Part shown: one piece after another, positions 48,178 to 57,753 of the stretch | Layout: every line of letters begins with the position of its first letter | Position numbering within the stretch: the first letter of the stretch is position 1 | Assembly (NCBI RefSeq): GCF_031202265.1 | Contig: NZ_CP100604.1 | Coordinates: 5,748,501-5,812,500, forward strand | Length of the DNA stretch: 64,000 nucleotides | Direction of reading: 5' to 3' | From: Bradyrhizobium sp. Ash2021 | GTDB taxonomy: Bacteria > Pseudomonadota > Alphaproteobacteria > Rhizobiales > Xanthobacteraceae | Translations under genes and position numbers: made by a program | Notes under the pieces: generated by a model | The model's input: the letters and a program-made list of their open reading frames with translations, nothing else | What the model was told of the DNA's origin: nothing | Databases searched by the model: none

Positions 48178-50403
48178 TCATTCCATTCCAAGGTAGTGGC
48201 GCCACTCGGTTCCCATGTTGTCGTCCGTGATAGATTGGCTACCCGCCGTGCGGGCGAGCACTTCCGGACAGCCCTCGATCATGTGCTGCGAACTTTGATC
48301 GACCGTTGCCAGTGAATCCAGCAGTACGCGGTCGCTTGCGCTTTGGCTGTCGAACTCGTTGTGCCCATCAATGACGTAAGACTCCAGCGTCTGGCGCCAG
48401 CGGCTAAAATTCCAGTCGATTGGAGTTTCCGAAACGACCATGTGGTTGGTGAACCGTGCCCCGTAAGGAAATGCCAGGCAGGCGGTTCGCTGCACGCGAG
48501 CGGAGTCGGTCGTATTGTAGAACATGATTCCGTGCGGATTGAGGTGCTGCTGCCCGAGCTTGAGAAATTCGGTCGATAGCAGGTTTGCGGCATTGGCGCG
48601 AAAATTCCAGGTCGTGTTCGATACGATCGCGTCGAAGCGCCGTTCGGGATGGTGGCTCAACCAGCGTCTGCCATCGTCCTTGATGATGGTGACTTTCGGG
48701 TTGCCGAGCACGGAAGCGACCTCCGGCTGCTGTGCGATCAAGTCAACATAGCCCGGGTTGATCTCGACCACCGTAAGCGAGTTCACCGCGGGATTGTTGG
48801 CGATCACCTGCGCCCACGAACCCGACGCCAGCCCGATCATCAGAACGTCGCGCGGAGATGCGTGAAACAAACTCAACGCGTAGGGCCGGATGATGCCGTT
48901 TCGATCGTCCTGTAATCGCGTGTTGAAGCGTCCGTCATACATCCCGTTGCCGAATACGGTGCCATCGGTGTCGACGGTGATGATGCCGCCGCGATTCTCG
49001 ACCACATGGCCAAAGGCGTGATCGACGGTGCCCTTGAACAGCAGGTTTTCGAGCACGCGCTCCGACAGCAACGGTGTCACGACCACGGCAACAACCGACA
49101 CGCCGACAGCGACCGCCGCGCGCTTCAGCCGCTCCGTGCGCGCGACATCGAGCATCGCGATCACGGCCAGCGCGCAGGCCGTGCCCGCAATCACCAGCAG
49201 CACGGCGATCTGCACCAGAGTGAGACAGTTCGTCAAAACAAAGCCGGTCAGGATAGCGCCGGCCGCGGAGCCGAGGATATTGGCGAAATAAAGCAGCCCC
49301 GTTTGCATTCCGGCGCGATCGTCGGCCCGGACGCCGAATTGGGCGAGATACGGCAGCAGTGATCCCCATCGGCGGGCGATCAAATAGACCATCACCATCG
49401 CAATGACGAAAACACCGCTGCCGAGCCAGGCGAAATGCGCCATGGCCGGCAGAAACAGCAGGCCGAGGAGATTTGCGAAAACAAGTTCGTCGGCTGCTTT
49501 GCGCATCGCGTCGGCCTGCGGGAGCGTCTCACATACCTTGCCCGCGCTCCGTGCCCCGCCTGCGATGCCAGCGAGAAAGCACGCCAGCGTCAGGCCAAAT
49601 GCCGTTGCACTCGATCCGGAGGCATAGGAGACGGTTCGGAACAGAAATATTTCATACGACAAGGAAATGAACCCGCCGAGCGCCGCCAGCAGCAACACGG
49701 GTCGCATGGCAACGATCGCCTCGCGCGCGCCATTTTCTGCCATCGAGGGTACAGCGCGAGGTTCATCGGGATGCAGCGCGTGCGCCGCCATTGCGCCGAT
49801 GGCGACGGCAACGTTGACGCCGACGGCGGTAAAAACCGCCCCATGCATGCCAAGGAACGGGAACAGCACGATGCAGCAGACGACGCAGGCCGCCGCCGCG
49901 CCGAGCGTATTGACGTAATAGAGCAGGCCGACGGCGTTGCCGACTTGCCCGGAGCGACGAACCAGGTGCGAAACCAGGATCGGCAAGGTCGCGCCCATCA
50001 GCAGCGTCGGCACGATGACGAGCAACAGGTTGACGGCGGCCATGGCCGGCAGCGGCCAATTGACGATGAGCGCACCGACCTGCTCGAACACGCTGAGCGA
50101 CACGATGCCGAAGGCGGCGGTCATTATCTCGATCGCCGCCAACAAGGGCAGCAGACTGATCCCGCGCCGTTTTGAAACCCAGCCGCCGGCAAGACTGCCG
50201 AGTCCCAATCCAAGCATGAAGGCCGTGATGACGATGGTCACCGATTCCGAATTGACGCCGAAAATGCGAAACAACTCGCGTTGCCAGGTAAGCTGGTAGA
50301 TCAAGGCCGGAAAGCCGGAGAAGAAGAAAAGAGCGCCGAGAATTTTGGCCCATGTCGAAAGGCGCGCCCCGTCATTGGCGACGGGTAGATCGAGCGTTGT
50401 CAT
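48178..50403 (-). CDS. Fused MFS-type membrane domain and spermidine synthase-like protein
   Basis: This 741-residue protein has an N-terminal membrane half (about residues 15-420, roughly ten to twelve hydrophobic segments, starting LGALFFFSGFPALIYQLTWQ). A cytoplasmic spermidine-synthase-like Rossmann domain follows, visible in VLMIGLASGSWAQVIANNP, LTVVEINPGYVDL and TIIKDDGRRWL. The usual synthase aspartate catalyst is not certain, so polyamine synthesis is not proven. ATG 50403 (MTTLDLPVAND) has GGAG upstream; the longer frame to 50514 is not used. Confidence 0.85.
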   Translation of the reverse strand: MTTLDLPVANDGARLSTWAKILGALFFFSGFPALIYQLTWQRELFRIFGVNSESVTIVITAFMLGLGLGSLAGGWVSKRRGISLLPLLAAIEIMTAAFGIVSLSVFEQVGALIVNWPLPAMAAVNLLLVIVPTLLMGATLPILVSHLVRRSGQVGNAVGLLYYVNTLGAAAACVVCCIVLFPFLGMHGAVFTAVGVNVAVAIGAMAAHALHPDEPRAVPSMAENGAREAIVAMRPVLLLAALGGFISLSYEIFLFRTVSYASGSSATAFGLTLACFLAGIAGGARSAGKVCETLPQADAMRKAADELVFANLLGLLFLPAMAHFAWLGSGVFVIAMVMVYLIARRWGSLLPYLAQFGVRADDRAGMQTGLLYFANILGSAAGAILTGFVLTNCLTLVQIAVLLVIAGTACALAVIAMLDVARTERLKRAAVAVGVSVVAVVVTPLLSERVLENLLFKGTVDHAFGHVVENRGGIITVDTDGTVFGNGMYDGRFNTRLQDDRNGIIRPYALSLFHASPRDVLMIGLASGSWAQVIANNPAVNSLTVVEINPGYVDLIAQQPEVASVLGNPKVTIIKDDGRRWLSHHPERRFDAIVSNTTWNFRANAANLLSTEFLKLGQQHLNPHGIMFYNTTDSARVQRTACLAFPYGARFTNHMVVSETPIDWNFSRWRQTLESYVIDGHNEFDSQSASDRVLLDSLATVDQSSQHMIEGCPEVLARTAGSQSITDDNMGTEWRHYLGME

Positions 50404-50759
50404 GGGGAACTCCGGGAAAACGTCCCACAACCTTAGAGAGCATTCATGAATCAATACTTGCCGCGGCAATGACAATGTTCCGGGAAGGATCTTTATCAAT
50501 TGACGGAACAGCACCGACTCGGCGGCGCCACAGTTTCCCTTTCGCGAAGCTGTTTTCGAATTCCAATCATCCGCAAAACGGGTGAATCAAGCTCCGCCGT
50601 GTGAAATCAAAGGTTGCAGGCGCCAGCGCTGGCCGTGTCGCCGGCGAAGCGGTTCAGCCCGCATTCCGTTAGTCTTAACGAAAATCGACACTTGGGCGGA
50701 TTCCGGGGCGCTTCGTCCCGCGCAGGGTTCGATAGGCCCCGGAATGGCCAACCATCGCG

Positions 50760-51527
50760 TCAACTGATCGTGGCACCGCCGTCGATGACGATGGTCTGGC
50801 CGGTCATGAAGTCGCCGGCCGCCGATCCCATGAATACCGCAGCCCCTGCGATCTCGTCGGGGATGCCGATCCGCAGCAGCGGCGAGCGTGCGGTGGAGGC
50901 TTTGAGGGTTTCCGGATTGTCCCACAGCGCCTTGGCAAAATCGGTCTTGATCAGGCCGGGCGCGATGCAGTTCACGCGGATATTGTGCTTGCCGTATTCG
51001 CAGGCGAGGTTGCGCGCGAGCTGCATGTCGGCCGCCTTCGAGATCGCGTAGGCGCCGAGCACCGTGGAACCCTTCAGGCCGCCGATCGAGGAGACGATGA
51101 CGATCGAGCCGTCCTTGCGCTCGATCATCTGCGGCACCACCATCGAGATCAGCCAGTTGTTGGCGACGATATTGTTGTCGAGAATCTTGCGGAACTGGTC
51201 GTCGGAAATGCCGCCGAGCGGACCGTAATATGGATTGGACGCCGCGTTGCAGACCAGCACGTCGATCTTGCCGAAGGCGCGGTTGGATTCGTTGACCAGG
51301 TTTTGCAGGTTTTCCTTGCTGGAAATATTCGCGGCGATCGCCACCGCCGTCCCTTTGCCAAACTTGTCGTTGATCTCCTTGGTCACGAGATCGCAGACAT
51401 CCTGCTTGCGCGAGGAGATCACAACCTTGGCGCCGTGCTCGGCCATGCGCTCGGCAATGGCGCGGCCGATGCCGCGCGTCGAGCCGGTGATGACGGCGAC
51501 TTTTCCCTTCATATCGAACAAGGTCAT
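50760..51527 (-). CDS. SDR family oxidoreductase
   Basis: This is a classical 255-residue short-chain dehydrogenase: TGSTRGIG, CNAASNP in place of NNAG, a catalytic Ser, YAISK, and a PG motif (CIAPGLIKTDF). The C-terminus GQTIVIDGGATIS is standard. It lies upstream of the histidine phosphatase gene in the opposite direction of transcription order, 76 bp apart and on the same strand, so the two may be co-transcribed. Confidence 0.92.
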   Translation of the reverse strand: MTLFDMKGKVAVITGSTRGIGRAIAERMAEHGAKVVISSRKQDVCDLVTKEINDKFGKGTAVAIAANISSKENLQNLVNESNRAFGKIDVLVCNAASNPYYGPLGGISDDQFRKILDNNIVANNWLISMVVPQMIERKDGSIVIVSSIGGLKGSTVLGAYAISKAADMQLARNLACEYGKHNIRVNCIAPGLIKTDFAKALWDNPETLKASTARSPLLRIGIPDEIAGAAVFMGSAAGDFMTGQTIVIDGGATIS

Positions 51528-51603
51528 GTTTCTCTCCCAATTAGGTTTTGATTTTCGTCTCTTAAGCTTACGCAGCGTTCATGGCCTTCGACAACCGCGC
51601 GCC

Positions 51604-52311
51604 TCACGCGAGCTTGGTCTCCGGCACGACTTCCGGCCCGGCCGGCTGATGCATCGCGGCGTGCCTGGCATCCGCGATCCACGGCTGCTGGTTCACCATG
51701 GGCAGCCGCCAGTTGCTGTGGCCAGTGCTTGAGAAGTGATCGAGCCGCGTCACCGAACAATTGTCGATGTCAAAGGCGAGGCCTTTTTCCGCTTGACCAC
51801 CCAGAGCCAGGCCGACGGCGGCCTTGATGGTGCCGCCATGGGCAACCGCGATCACGTCCTTGCCAGCCTCCTCGATGGTGATCCGCTCGATCGCACCACG
51901 CGTGCGATGATAGAGATCCATGAAACTTTCACCGCCCGGTGCAGGTTCGTCGATATCAGCGAACCAATGGCTGCCGACCGGCCGGCTGGCGATGAAGGCG
52001 GCGCGGTTCATTCCCTGCCATTCACCGAGATGCTGTTCGGCAAAGGCGGCCACGTGCGGCATCGCCGAAGGCTTTGGAAATCCCGCCGCCCAGATCGCCT
52101 CCGCCGTCTGATGCGTCCGCATCAGGTTGCTCGCATACCAGACCGCGCTACGCGGCAGAATCTTCGCGACCGCCTCGAACACCTCGCGATCGCTGGTGTC
52201 GCAGGCGATGTCCGACTGGCCGTAGATGTTGCCGCCATCGTTGCGCACCGGTGCATGGCGCACCCACCACCACCGTGTTGTGACGACGGTTGGTTTGGCT
52301 GGATTGGACAT
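51604..52311 (-). CDS. Histidine phosphatase family protein
   Basis: This is a phosphoglycerate-mutase-like phosphatase of about 235 residues. The catalytic RH motif is in WWWVRHAPVRNDGG, the second histidine in VIAVAHGGTIKAAVG, and the acidic partner around HLGEWQGMNRAAF. The family acts on phosphate esters, some members on alpha-ribazole phosphate; the substrate here is not known. ATG 52311 (MSNPAKPTVV) was chosen; the upstream open frame overlaps the divergent SDR gene and looks like shadow. Confidence 0.85.
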   Translation of the reverse strand: MSNPAKPTVVTTRWWWVRHAPVRNDGGNIYGQSDIACDTSDREVFEAVAKILPRSAVWYASNLMRTHQTAEAIWAAGFPKPSAMPHVAAFAEQHLGEWQGMNRAAFIASRPVGSHWFADIDEPAPGGESFMDLYHRTRGAIERITIEEAGKDVIAVAHGGTIKAAVGLALGGQAEKGLAFDIDNCSVTRLDHFSSTGHSNWRLPMVNQQPWIADARHAAMHQPAGPEVVPETKLA

Positions 52312-52468
52312 CGGGAATACCCTTCCATACTGTTCGCCATGGCTGTACGTCAGTGCACACATCGTCTCAAGTGACTTGTCGTTGCAAGTGGCTTGGGCGT
52401 TTGAAATCTTGTTTGAAATTCCGTGGAGCGGCAAGCGCCGACACGCATAAGTTACAAGGGAGAACCTC

Positions 52469-53254
52469 ATGGGCCGCCTCGAAGGCAAATCCGTCATCAT
52501 CACCGGCGCTGGAAGCGGCATCGGGCGCGCCGCTTCGCTGTTGTTCACCAAGGAAGGCGCAAAACTGATTGCGGTCGACCGCAGCGAGAGCGTGAAGGAA
52601 ACCGCAAAGCTGGTCAGCGATGCCGGCGGCATCGTGGAAGCAGTGATGGCGGACGCGGGTTCGGAAAGCGACGTAAAGGCCTTCATCGACAAAGCGGTGT
52701 CGAAATATGGCAAGCTCGATGCGATCTGGGCCAATGCCGGCGTCAGCGGCGGGCTGGTGCCCATCCCCGAACAAACCGTCGAGCACTGGCAGGAAGTGCT
52801 GCGTATCAATTTGATCGGTCCTTTCCTCGCGATCAAACATTCGATCCCACATATGACCAAACAGGGGTTTGGCTCGATCATCTGCACCGCGTCCGTCGCG
52901 GGGCTGAAGGCCGGCGCCAGCGGGCACCCTTACGGCGCCAGCAAGGCCGGCGTCATCAGCCTGGTGCAGACCACGGCCTATTCGCTGTCCGGCACCGGCA
53001 TTCGCATCAATGCGGTGTGCCCGGGCTTGATCGAAACCGGCATGACCAAACCGGTGTTCGATCGCGCCAAGGAACGCGGCACCCAGGACAAGATCGGCCA
53101 GCTCAATCCCCTGAAGCGCGCGGGCCAGCCGCATGAACTGGCGGCGATGGGATTGTTCCTCGCCAGCGACGAGGCGTCCTACGTCAACGGCCAGGCGATC
53201 CCGGTCGACGGCGGGCTCACGGCGTCGATGCCGTATGCAGGCAAACCGGTTTAA
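52469..53254 (+). CDS. SDR family oxidoreductase
   Basis: This is a 261-residue classical short-chain dehydrogenase with TGAGSGIG, ANAGVSGG, YGASK and the C-terminal VNGQAIPVDGGLTAS. AAGGGAG lies about 10 bp upstream of ATG 52469. It is divergent from the phosphatase gene (157-bp gap). A REP-like palindrome lies right after its stop, followed by the integrative element. Confidence 0.93.
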   Translation: MGRLEGKSVIITGAGSGIGRAASLLFTKEGAKLIAVDRSESVKETAKLVSDAGGIVEAVMADAGSESDVKAFIDKAVSKYGKLDAIWANAGVSGGLVPIPEQTVEHWQEVLRINLIGPFLAIKHSIPHMTKQGFGSIICTASVAGLKAGASGHPYGASKAGVISLVQTTAYSLSGTGIRINAVCPGLIETGMTKPVFDRAKERGTQDKIGQLNPLKRAGQPHELAAMGLFLASDEASYVNGQAIPVDGGLTASMPYAGKPV

Positions 53255-53264
53255 TTGGTCGGGG

Positions 53265-53353
53265 GCCGTCATTGCGAGCGAAGCGAAGCAATCCATGCTA
53301 CCGCGCAAAGAAAGAATGGATTGCTTCGTCGCTTCGCTCCTCGCAATGACGGC
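53265..53353. repeat. REP-like palindrome (CGTCATTGCGAGCGAAGCGAAGC type)
   Basis: The left arm (53267-53295, CGTCATTGCGAGCGAAGC...) is the near-perfect reverse complement of the right arm (53317-53351, ending CTCGCAATGACG), with a loop of about 20 bases. This is a well-known dispersed palindrome of Bradyrhizobium and relatives. Confidence 0.85.
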
Positions 53354-53699
53354 GCTCCAATCTTAAGGTACGCGTTCGCATTCCCGCGACGCGTTTCGCC
53401 CGGGCTTTGCAAATCGTTTCGCCCATAAAGAAAGAGGGCGCAGGGAAAGCCGGGTGCGCGCTGCACCCGCGGTCTCGCGTGCAATGTGCACAGAGAACAC
53501 GCACACGAGCATACAGGTTCAGCGGAGAACATCCGGCCTTCCCTGCGCAAGGGAAAATAATTACGCGTATAGAATCTTAGAGAAGCGTATGGAACGCCTA
53601 ACCCGTTGATCCGCCATGTATTGTGTCCATATGATGCCAGAGCCTTCTTCGGCATTCCACACACAGCATTGCGACACATCGCGAGAACGGGGACAGCTC
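53354..53699. other. Spacer before the integrase gene, probably mostly dispersed repeat
   Basis: The minus strand of about 53400-53545 encodes phrases such as CTLHARPRVQRAPGFPCALF that I recognise as a widespread repeat of Bradyrhizobium often annotated as a hypothetical protein. No real gene is supported. The left attachment site of the integrative element should lie here, but I could not see a direct repeat partner. Confidence 0.5.
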
Positions 53700-54956
53700 A
53701 TGGCACGCAAGATTCGCGACAGCAAACTGGAGAGCCGCAGCGCACGGCTGAAAATGGGGATTCGCCGCAGGCCCTACAGCGGCCCGTCACTCGCACGCGG
53801 CATCGCGCTGATGTACCGCCGCAACGTGACCAACGGCAGCTGGGTGCTCAAGGCCAGCGATGGCAGCTCCGGTTATTGGACCAAAGCCTTCGCGGTCGCC
53901 GACGACTTCGAGGACTCGGACGGCAAGAACGTGCTGACGTTCCACGAAGCGCAGGACATCGCCAAGCAGCTGGCGCGCGGTGACGATGGCGGCACCGGCA
54001 CCGCGCCGGTCACCGTCGATGGTGCGCTAAAGGACTACAGGGCCGACCTGATCGCGCGCAACGCAAACCCCTACAATGCCGACCATCCGCGCGTCCACCT
54101 CACCAGCGCCCTGCTGTCGAAGCCGGTGGCCGTGCTCACGGCGACCGAGCTGAAGAAATTCCGCGACAGCCTGCTCGGCACCATGGCATCGTCCACGATC
54201 AACCGGCTCGGCCGCTGTCTATGCGCCGCACTGGAGCAGGCCGCGCTGCACGATCAGCGCATCAAGAATCGTGACGCATGGGAAATCGGACTCGCGAATT
54301 TGCCGGACGCGCAGGAGGCGCGGAACGTGATCTTGAGCGACGACAAGGTGCGTGCGTTCGTCGCCACCGCTTACGGGCTCGACGACGGATTCGGGCTGCT
54401 CAGCGATACCTTGGCGATCACCGGCACAAGGCCGAGCCAAGCCGTCCGGCTGCGTGTCGAGGACCTGCACGACCATCCGGTGCGGCCGAAGCTGATGATG
54501 CCGCGAAGCGGTAAAGGCGGCGGCCGGAATCGCAGCGTGAAAAAGCAAGAGCGCTACAGCGTGCCGATCACCGTGCAGCTGGCGGCACGGCTGAAGGCAG
54601 CCGCCAAGGGCCGCGCCGACAATGCGCCGCTGCTGCTGCAAAGCGACGGCAACCCGTGGGACAAAAACCCGGGCCAGAACTATCATCGCGAAGTGGACAC
54701 GGTCGTCTCCGCCATCGGTGCCGATCCAGCCGCGACGATGTACTGCCTGAGACATTCCAGCATCGTCCGCATGCTGCTGCAAAACGTGCCGATCCGGCTG
54801 GTTGCATCTCTTCATAACACGAGCGTTGCGATGATCGAACGGACCTACTCGAAATACATCACCGAACACAGCGACGACATCTCTCGCAAGGCGCTGCTGG
54901 AACATAAGGAGCCGGAGGTCGCCGTCGCCGATAACGTCATTGCCTTGGCGAGCTGA
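53700..54956 (+). CDS. Tyrosine recombinase / site-specific integrase
   Basis: This 418-residue phage-type integrase has the first catalytic Arg in TGTRPSQAVRL and the second Arg in YCLRHSSIVR, where Tyr replaces the usual first His of HxxR. A later His lies in SLHNTS and the nucleophile Tyr in ERTYSKY. ATG 53700 (MARKIRDSKLES) is preceded by a purine-rich GGGGAC; the longer frame to 53616 lacks homology-like sequence. It should insert the island at one chromosomal site and drive excision with a helper. Confidence 0.9.
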   Translation: MARKIRDSKLESRSARLKMGIRRRPYSGPSLARGIALMYRRNVTNGSWVLKASDGSSGYWTKAFAVADDFEDSDGKNVLTFHEAQDIAKQLARGDDGGTGTAPVTVDGALKDYRADLIARNANPYNADHPRVHLTSALLSKPVAVLTATELKKFRDSLLGTMASSTINRLGRCLCAALEQAALHDQRIKNRDAWEIGLANLPDAQEARNVILSDDKVRAFVATAYGLDDGFGLLSDTLAITGTRPSQAVRLRVEDLHDHPVRPKLMMPRSGKGGGRNRSVKKQERYSVPITVQLAARLKAAAKGRADNAPLLLQSDGNPWDKNPGQNYHREVDTVVSAIGADPAATMYCLRHSSIVRMLLQNVPIRLVASLHNTSVAMIERTYSKYITEHSDDISRKALLEHKEPEVAVADNVIALAS

Positions 54957-55009
54957 TCGGCCTCATCGATAACCAGTGAGCCGGCGATTCGACACTCGTG
55001 GTACCCGCA

Positions 55010-55687
55010 ATGCCCAAGCACAGACCAAGCAACAGCACGTCCACCGCTCCGCCGGCCCATTCCGCTCGCGTGGCAAGTGCCGTGACATTTACTGCTTTCT
55101 CCGAATCGCAATGGCAGGGCATTCGTTCGACCCACGACTGGCCTGACGGCACCGATTGGCGCGGCGAGATCGAGCAGGTTGGGCGACAATTTTCGGAGGC
55201 TCGGGGCGAGAGGGAGGCGTGGCTCAAGACGTTTCGGGAGAAGCCGGCAAATGAGAAGGACAGAGTCGAACACGCGCTACTAAAAACACGCGAGCAGCAG
55301 AAGGCGTGGGCGGATAGCAATCTCGACGATACCGACCTTCCCGATCCCGGCCTCAAGTTGCGGCAGCAGCGAGCTGAGCAGTGGCTTTACAACTATGATA
55401 CTTGGGTTACGCCATTTGCCGGGCAGAGAGACTTCATGCAGAACCGACTCGAATGGACGTTAATGTCGATATGGGTCGAGGCAGGCGGGGAGCTGAGCTA
55501 TTCGAGAAAGAAGGACGATCCCGGCACCCCCTATGGACCGTTGATTGACTTTCTCACGCTCACGCTCAAGGCCATCCTCGGCAGGACATATCGGCCATCC
55601 AACATCGCGAAGATGATCGACCGCCACCGACCGGAAATCGCAAACGCGCGGGGCATACGCAGGCGGCGCGGCGGGCGATTCGCTTGA
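55010..55687 (+). CDS. Hypothetical protein of the integrative element
   Basis: This 225-residue protein has no recognised domain. It is rich in charged residues and Trp; predicted mostly helical segments include REAWLKTFREKPANEKDRVEH and RDFMQNRLEWTLMSIWVEA. The end is basic (RGIRRRRGGRF). A GTG at 54998 is an alternative start. It lies between the recombinase and the AlpA-like gene. Confidence 0.6.
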   Translation: MPKHRPSNSTSTAPPAHSARVASAVTFTAFSESQWQGIRSTHDWPDGTDWRGEIEQVGRQFSEARGEREAWLKTFREKPANEKDRVEHALLKTREQQKAWADSNLDDTDLPDPGLKLRQQRAEQWLYNYDTWVTPFAGQRDFMQNRLEWTLMSIWVEAGGELSYSRKKDDPGTPYGPLIDFLTLTLKAILGRTYRPSNIAKMIDRHRPEIANARGIRRRRGGRFA

Positions 55688-55894
55688 GTCGGTTGCGGGG
55701 CGTGCGGATCAATCCCGCCATGAGGCCGCTACCCAGGTGACTCAGCGTTGGCGCAAGAGCCTGAAATCGCGCCGAGATTTGGCCACTTCCCTTATCACTG
55801 TTCGACAGAAGACTGATCGTAGAACTCTACGAAGCAGTTCGACCACGCTCTACTGGCTTCTACCCGCAATCACAGCAGTAGGAGCAGATAAATT

Positions 55895-56131
55895 ATGGCC
55901 CGCCCCGAAGTCACCGGCCGCAAAATTGCATTGCCTGACGTAGCGGACAACGCTGATGCCTTTACGATCAGCGAGTTTTGCACGCGCCACCGCATCTCCG
56001 TGCCGCTGTTCTACAAGAACCGTAAGCAGATGCCCCGCACGTTCAACATCGGGACCCGCGTGTTGATTTCCAAGGAAGCGGCCGCCGCGTGGCGTCGCGA
56101 GCGCGAGCAGGCCGCTCAGCGCGTGGCCTAG
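55895..56131 (+). CDS. AlpA/excisionase-like small DNA-binding protein
   Basis: This 78-residue protein has a winged helix-turn-helix of the MerR/AlpA kind: FTISEFCTRHRISVPLFYKN followed by MPRTFNIGTRVLISKEAAAAW. In P4-like and prophage elements such proteins regulate or direct excision. AGGAG lies 10 bp upstream of ATG 55895. A small GC hairpin follows the stop. Confidence 0.75.
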   Translation: MARPEVTGRKIALPDVADNADAFTISEFCTRHRISVPLFYKNRKQMPRTFNIGTRVLISKEAAAAWRREREQAAQRVA

Positions 56132-56146
56132 CCGCGCGGAAAAGAA

Positions 56147-56168
56147 AAGGCGGCCCGCCAGCCGCCTT
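56147..56168 (+). terminator. Small hairpin after the AlpA-like gene
   Basis: The arms AAGGCGGC (56147-56154) and GCCGCCTT (56161-56168) enclose a 6-base loop and are followed by only a short TCT. It is a weak terminator candidate lying upstream of the methyltransferase. Confidence 0.4.
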
Positions 56169-56197
56169 CTCCGATCTCATTCAAGGAATCTCATTAG

Positions 56198-56887
56198 ATG
56201 TTTGTCAGCAATACTAGCGCGCTCACGGGCGTGCAACCCGGCGAGAATTTTCCTCAGCCGGAAACCGCCGCGCGGTTCTTCAATCCGCTGGCGGCGTACA
56301 GTTACGATCTGGTGGTGATCGATCCGCCCTGGCCGTTCAAGACGTGGAGTCCGGCGGGGCAAGGCAAGTCGCCGTCGGCGCAGTATCGCGTGATGACGCT
56401 TGCCGAAATCATGGCGTTGCCGGTCCGCGACTTGTTGAAAGACCACGCGGTTGTTCTGCTTTGGGCGACCGGCGCGATGCTTGATCAGGCGGTCGCGGTC
56501 ATGCAGGCGTGGGGAATCACCTACAAGACCGAACTTGCGTGGCGGAAGGTGACGCGTAACGGCAAGGTGCGCATGGGTTGCGGATTCTGGGCGCGCACCA
56601 TGCACGAGCCGATTCTGCTTGGCACGGTCGGTAAGCCGCCCAAGATCACCCTGCCGTCGCTGTTTGATGGCGTCGCGCGCGAGCACAGCCGCAAGCCTGA
56701 TGAGTTCTACCGCATGATCACGGAGCGGACGCCGGACCTGCGGCGTGCCGACGTGTTCGCTCGCGAAAAGCGTGAAGGCTGGGATGCTTGGGGTGACGAG
56801 GTTGGACGATTCTCGTCGCCCGGCAGCGGCACCGAGCGGAACACGATCCTGATGCCTGGCCGTGAGCAGACGGGAGTGCAGTCATGA
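56198..56887 (+). CDS. MT-A70 family N6-adenine methyltransferase
   Basis: This 229-residue methyltransferase of the MT-A70 family has the catalytic motif DPPW (VVIDPPWPFKTW, about residue 48). It also has a SAM-binding region with DHAVVLLWATGAMLDQAV and the conserved RTMHEPILLGTVG. It probably methylates adenine in DNA. No restriction endonuclease is visible nearby, so it looks like a solitary phage-type enzyme. Its stop overlaps the start of the Toprim gene by 4 bp. Confidence 0.9.
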   Translation: MFVSNTSALTGVQPGENFPQPETAARFFNPLAAYSYDLVVIDPPWPFKTWSPAGQGKSPSAQYRVMTLAEIMALPVRDLLKDHAVVLLWATGAMLDQAVAVMQAWGITYKTELAWRKVTRNGKVRMGCGFWARTMHEPILLGTVGKPPKITLPSLFDGVAREHSRKPDEFYRMITERTPDLRRADVFAREKREGWDAWGDEVGRFSSPGSGTERNTILMPGREQTGVQS

Positions 56888-57753
56888 ACGCACGCCTGTT
56901 CAGCATTCGCCAGGTCGCCGCCATCATGGGCGGCGATGTCACCGGCCGCGATTCCTGCAACGTGCCCGGCCCCGGGCATTCACCCAAGGATCGCTCGCTG
57001 GCTATCCGCATCACGCCCAGCGGATTCGTAGTTCATAGCTTCGCTAACGACGACTGGAAGGATTGCCGCGAGTACGTGCGTAGCAAACTTGGCCTGAGCG
57101 ACGACTGGCGCTCCGACAAAGCGCCGTCACCGGATATGACCGGCGACGATGTGGAGCGCCGGAAGAAGTTCGCCCTGAAAATCTGGGCGGATTCCGTTGA
57201 TCCGCGCGGAACGCTTGCGGCCCGCTATCTGAACGAGCATCGCGGGCTGCAGTTGCCCGACAGCGCCGCCTACTCGGTGATCCGCTTTCATGCCGGGCTG
57301 CGCTATGAGGCCGGAAAATATCTTCCGGCGATGGTGTGCCTGCTGCGCGACATCAAGACCAACGAGCCGTGCGGGATTCATCGCACCTTCCTCGACCGTT
57401 ACACCGGCGAGAAGATCGACCGCAAAATGCTTGGCATCGCCAAGGGCGCGGCCATCAAGCTCGACGCCGAACCGTCAACGACGCTGACGATTGGTGAAGG
57501 CGTAGAGACGGTGCTGGCGGCGCGCGCGGCCGGTTTCACACCGGCATGGGCGTTGGGATCGAGCGGTGCCGTGCGGTGCTTTCCGGTGCTGCAGAATCTG
57601 CGCGAGCTGACGATTCTGCAGGAGAACGACCCGACCAGCCGCCGGGACGTCAAGAGCTGCGCGCGCCGGTATCTTGACGTGCGGCGTCCGGTGAACATCG
57701 TCGAACCCAAAATCGGCAACGACTTCAACGACTGCTGGAAGGCGTGCGGATGA
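56884..57753 (+). CDS. Toprim domain primase-like protein
   Basis: This 289-residue protein has an N-terminal region with Cys/His residues (SCNVPGPGHSPKDRSLAIR) resembling a degenerate CHC2 zinc finger, then a Toprim fold. The Toprim Glu is in TLTIGEGVETVLAARAAG, and ILQENDPTSRRDVKSC stands where DxD is usual; only one Asp is present there, so activity may differ. It overlaps the methyltransferase and helicase genes by 4 bp each (ATGA). It should synthesise primers for element replication. Confidence 0.82.
   Translation: MNARLFSIRQVAAIMGGDVTGRDSCNVPGPGHSPKDRSLAIRITPSGFVVHSFANDDWKDCREYVRSKLGLSDDWRSDKAPSPDMTGDDVERRKKFALKIWADSVDPRGTLAARYLNEHRGLQLPDSAAYSVIRFHAGLRYEAGKYLPAMVCLLRDIKTNEPCGIHRTFLDRYTGEKIDRKMLGIAKGAAIKLDAEPSTTLTIGEGVETVLAARAAGFTPAWALGSSGAVRCFPVLQNLRELTILQENDPTSRRDVKSCARRYLDVRRPVNIVEPKIGNDFNDCWKACG

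Noticed and set aside
46818..48191. Open frame of 457 codons opposite the serine hydrolase
   Set aside because: Shadow of a recognised enzyme with intact catalytic motifs.
53298..53679. Minus-strand frames left of the recombinase
   Set aside because: Their wording matches a dispersed repeat often mis-annotated as protein in Bradyrhizobium.
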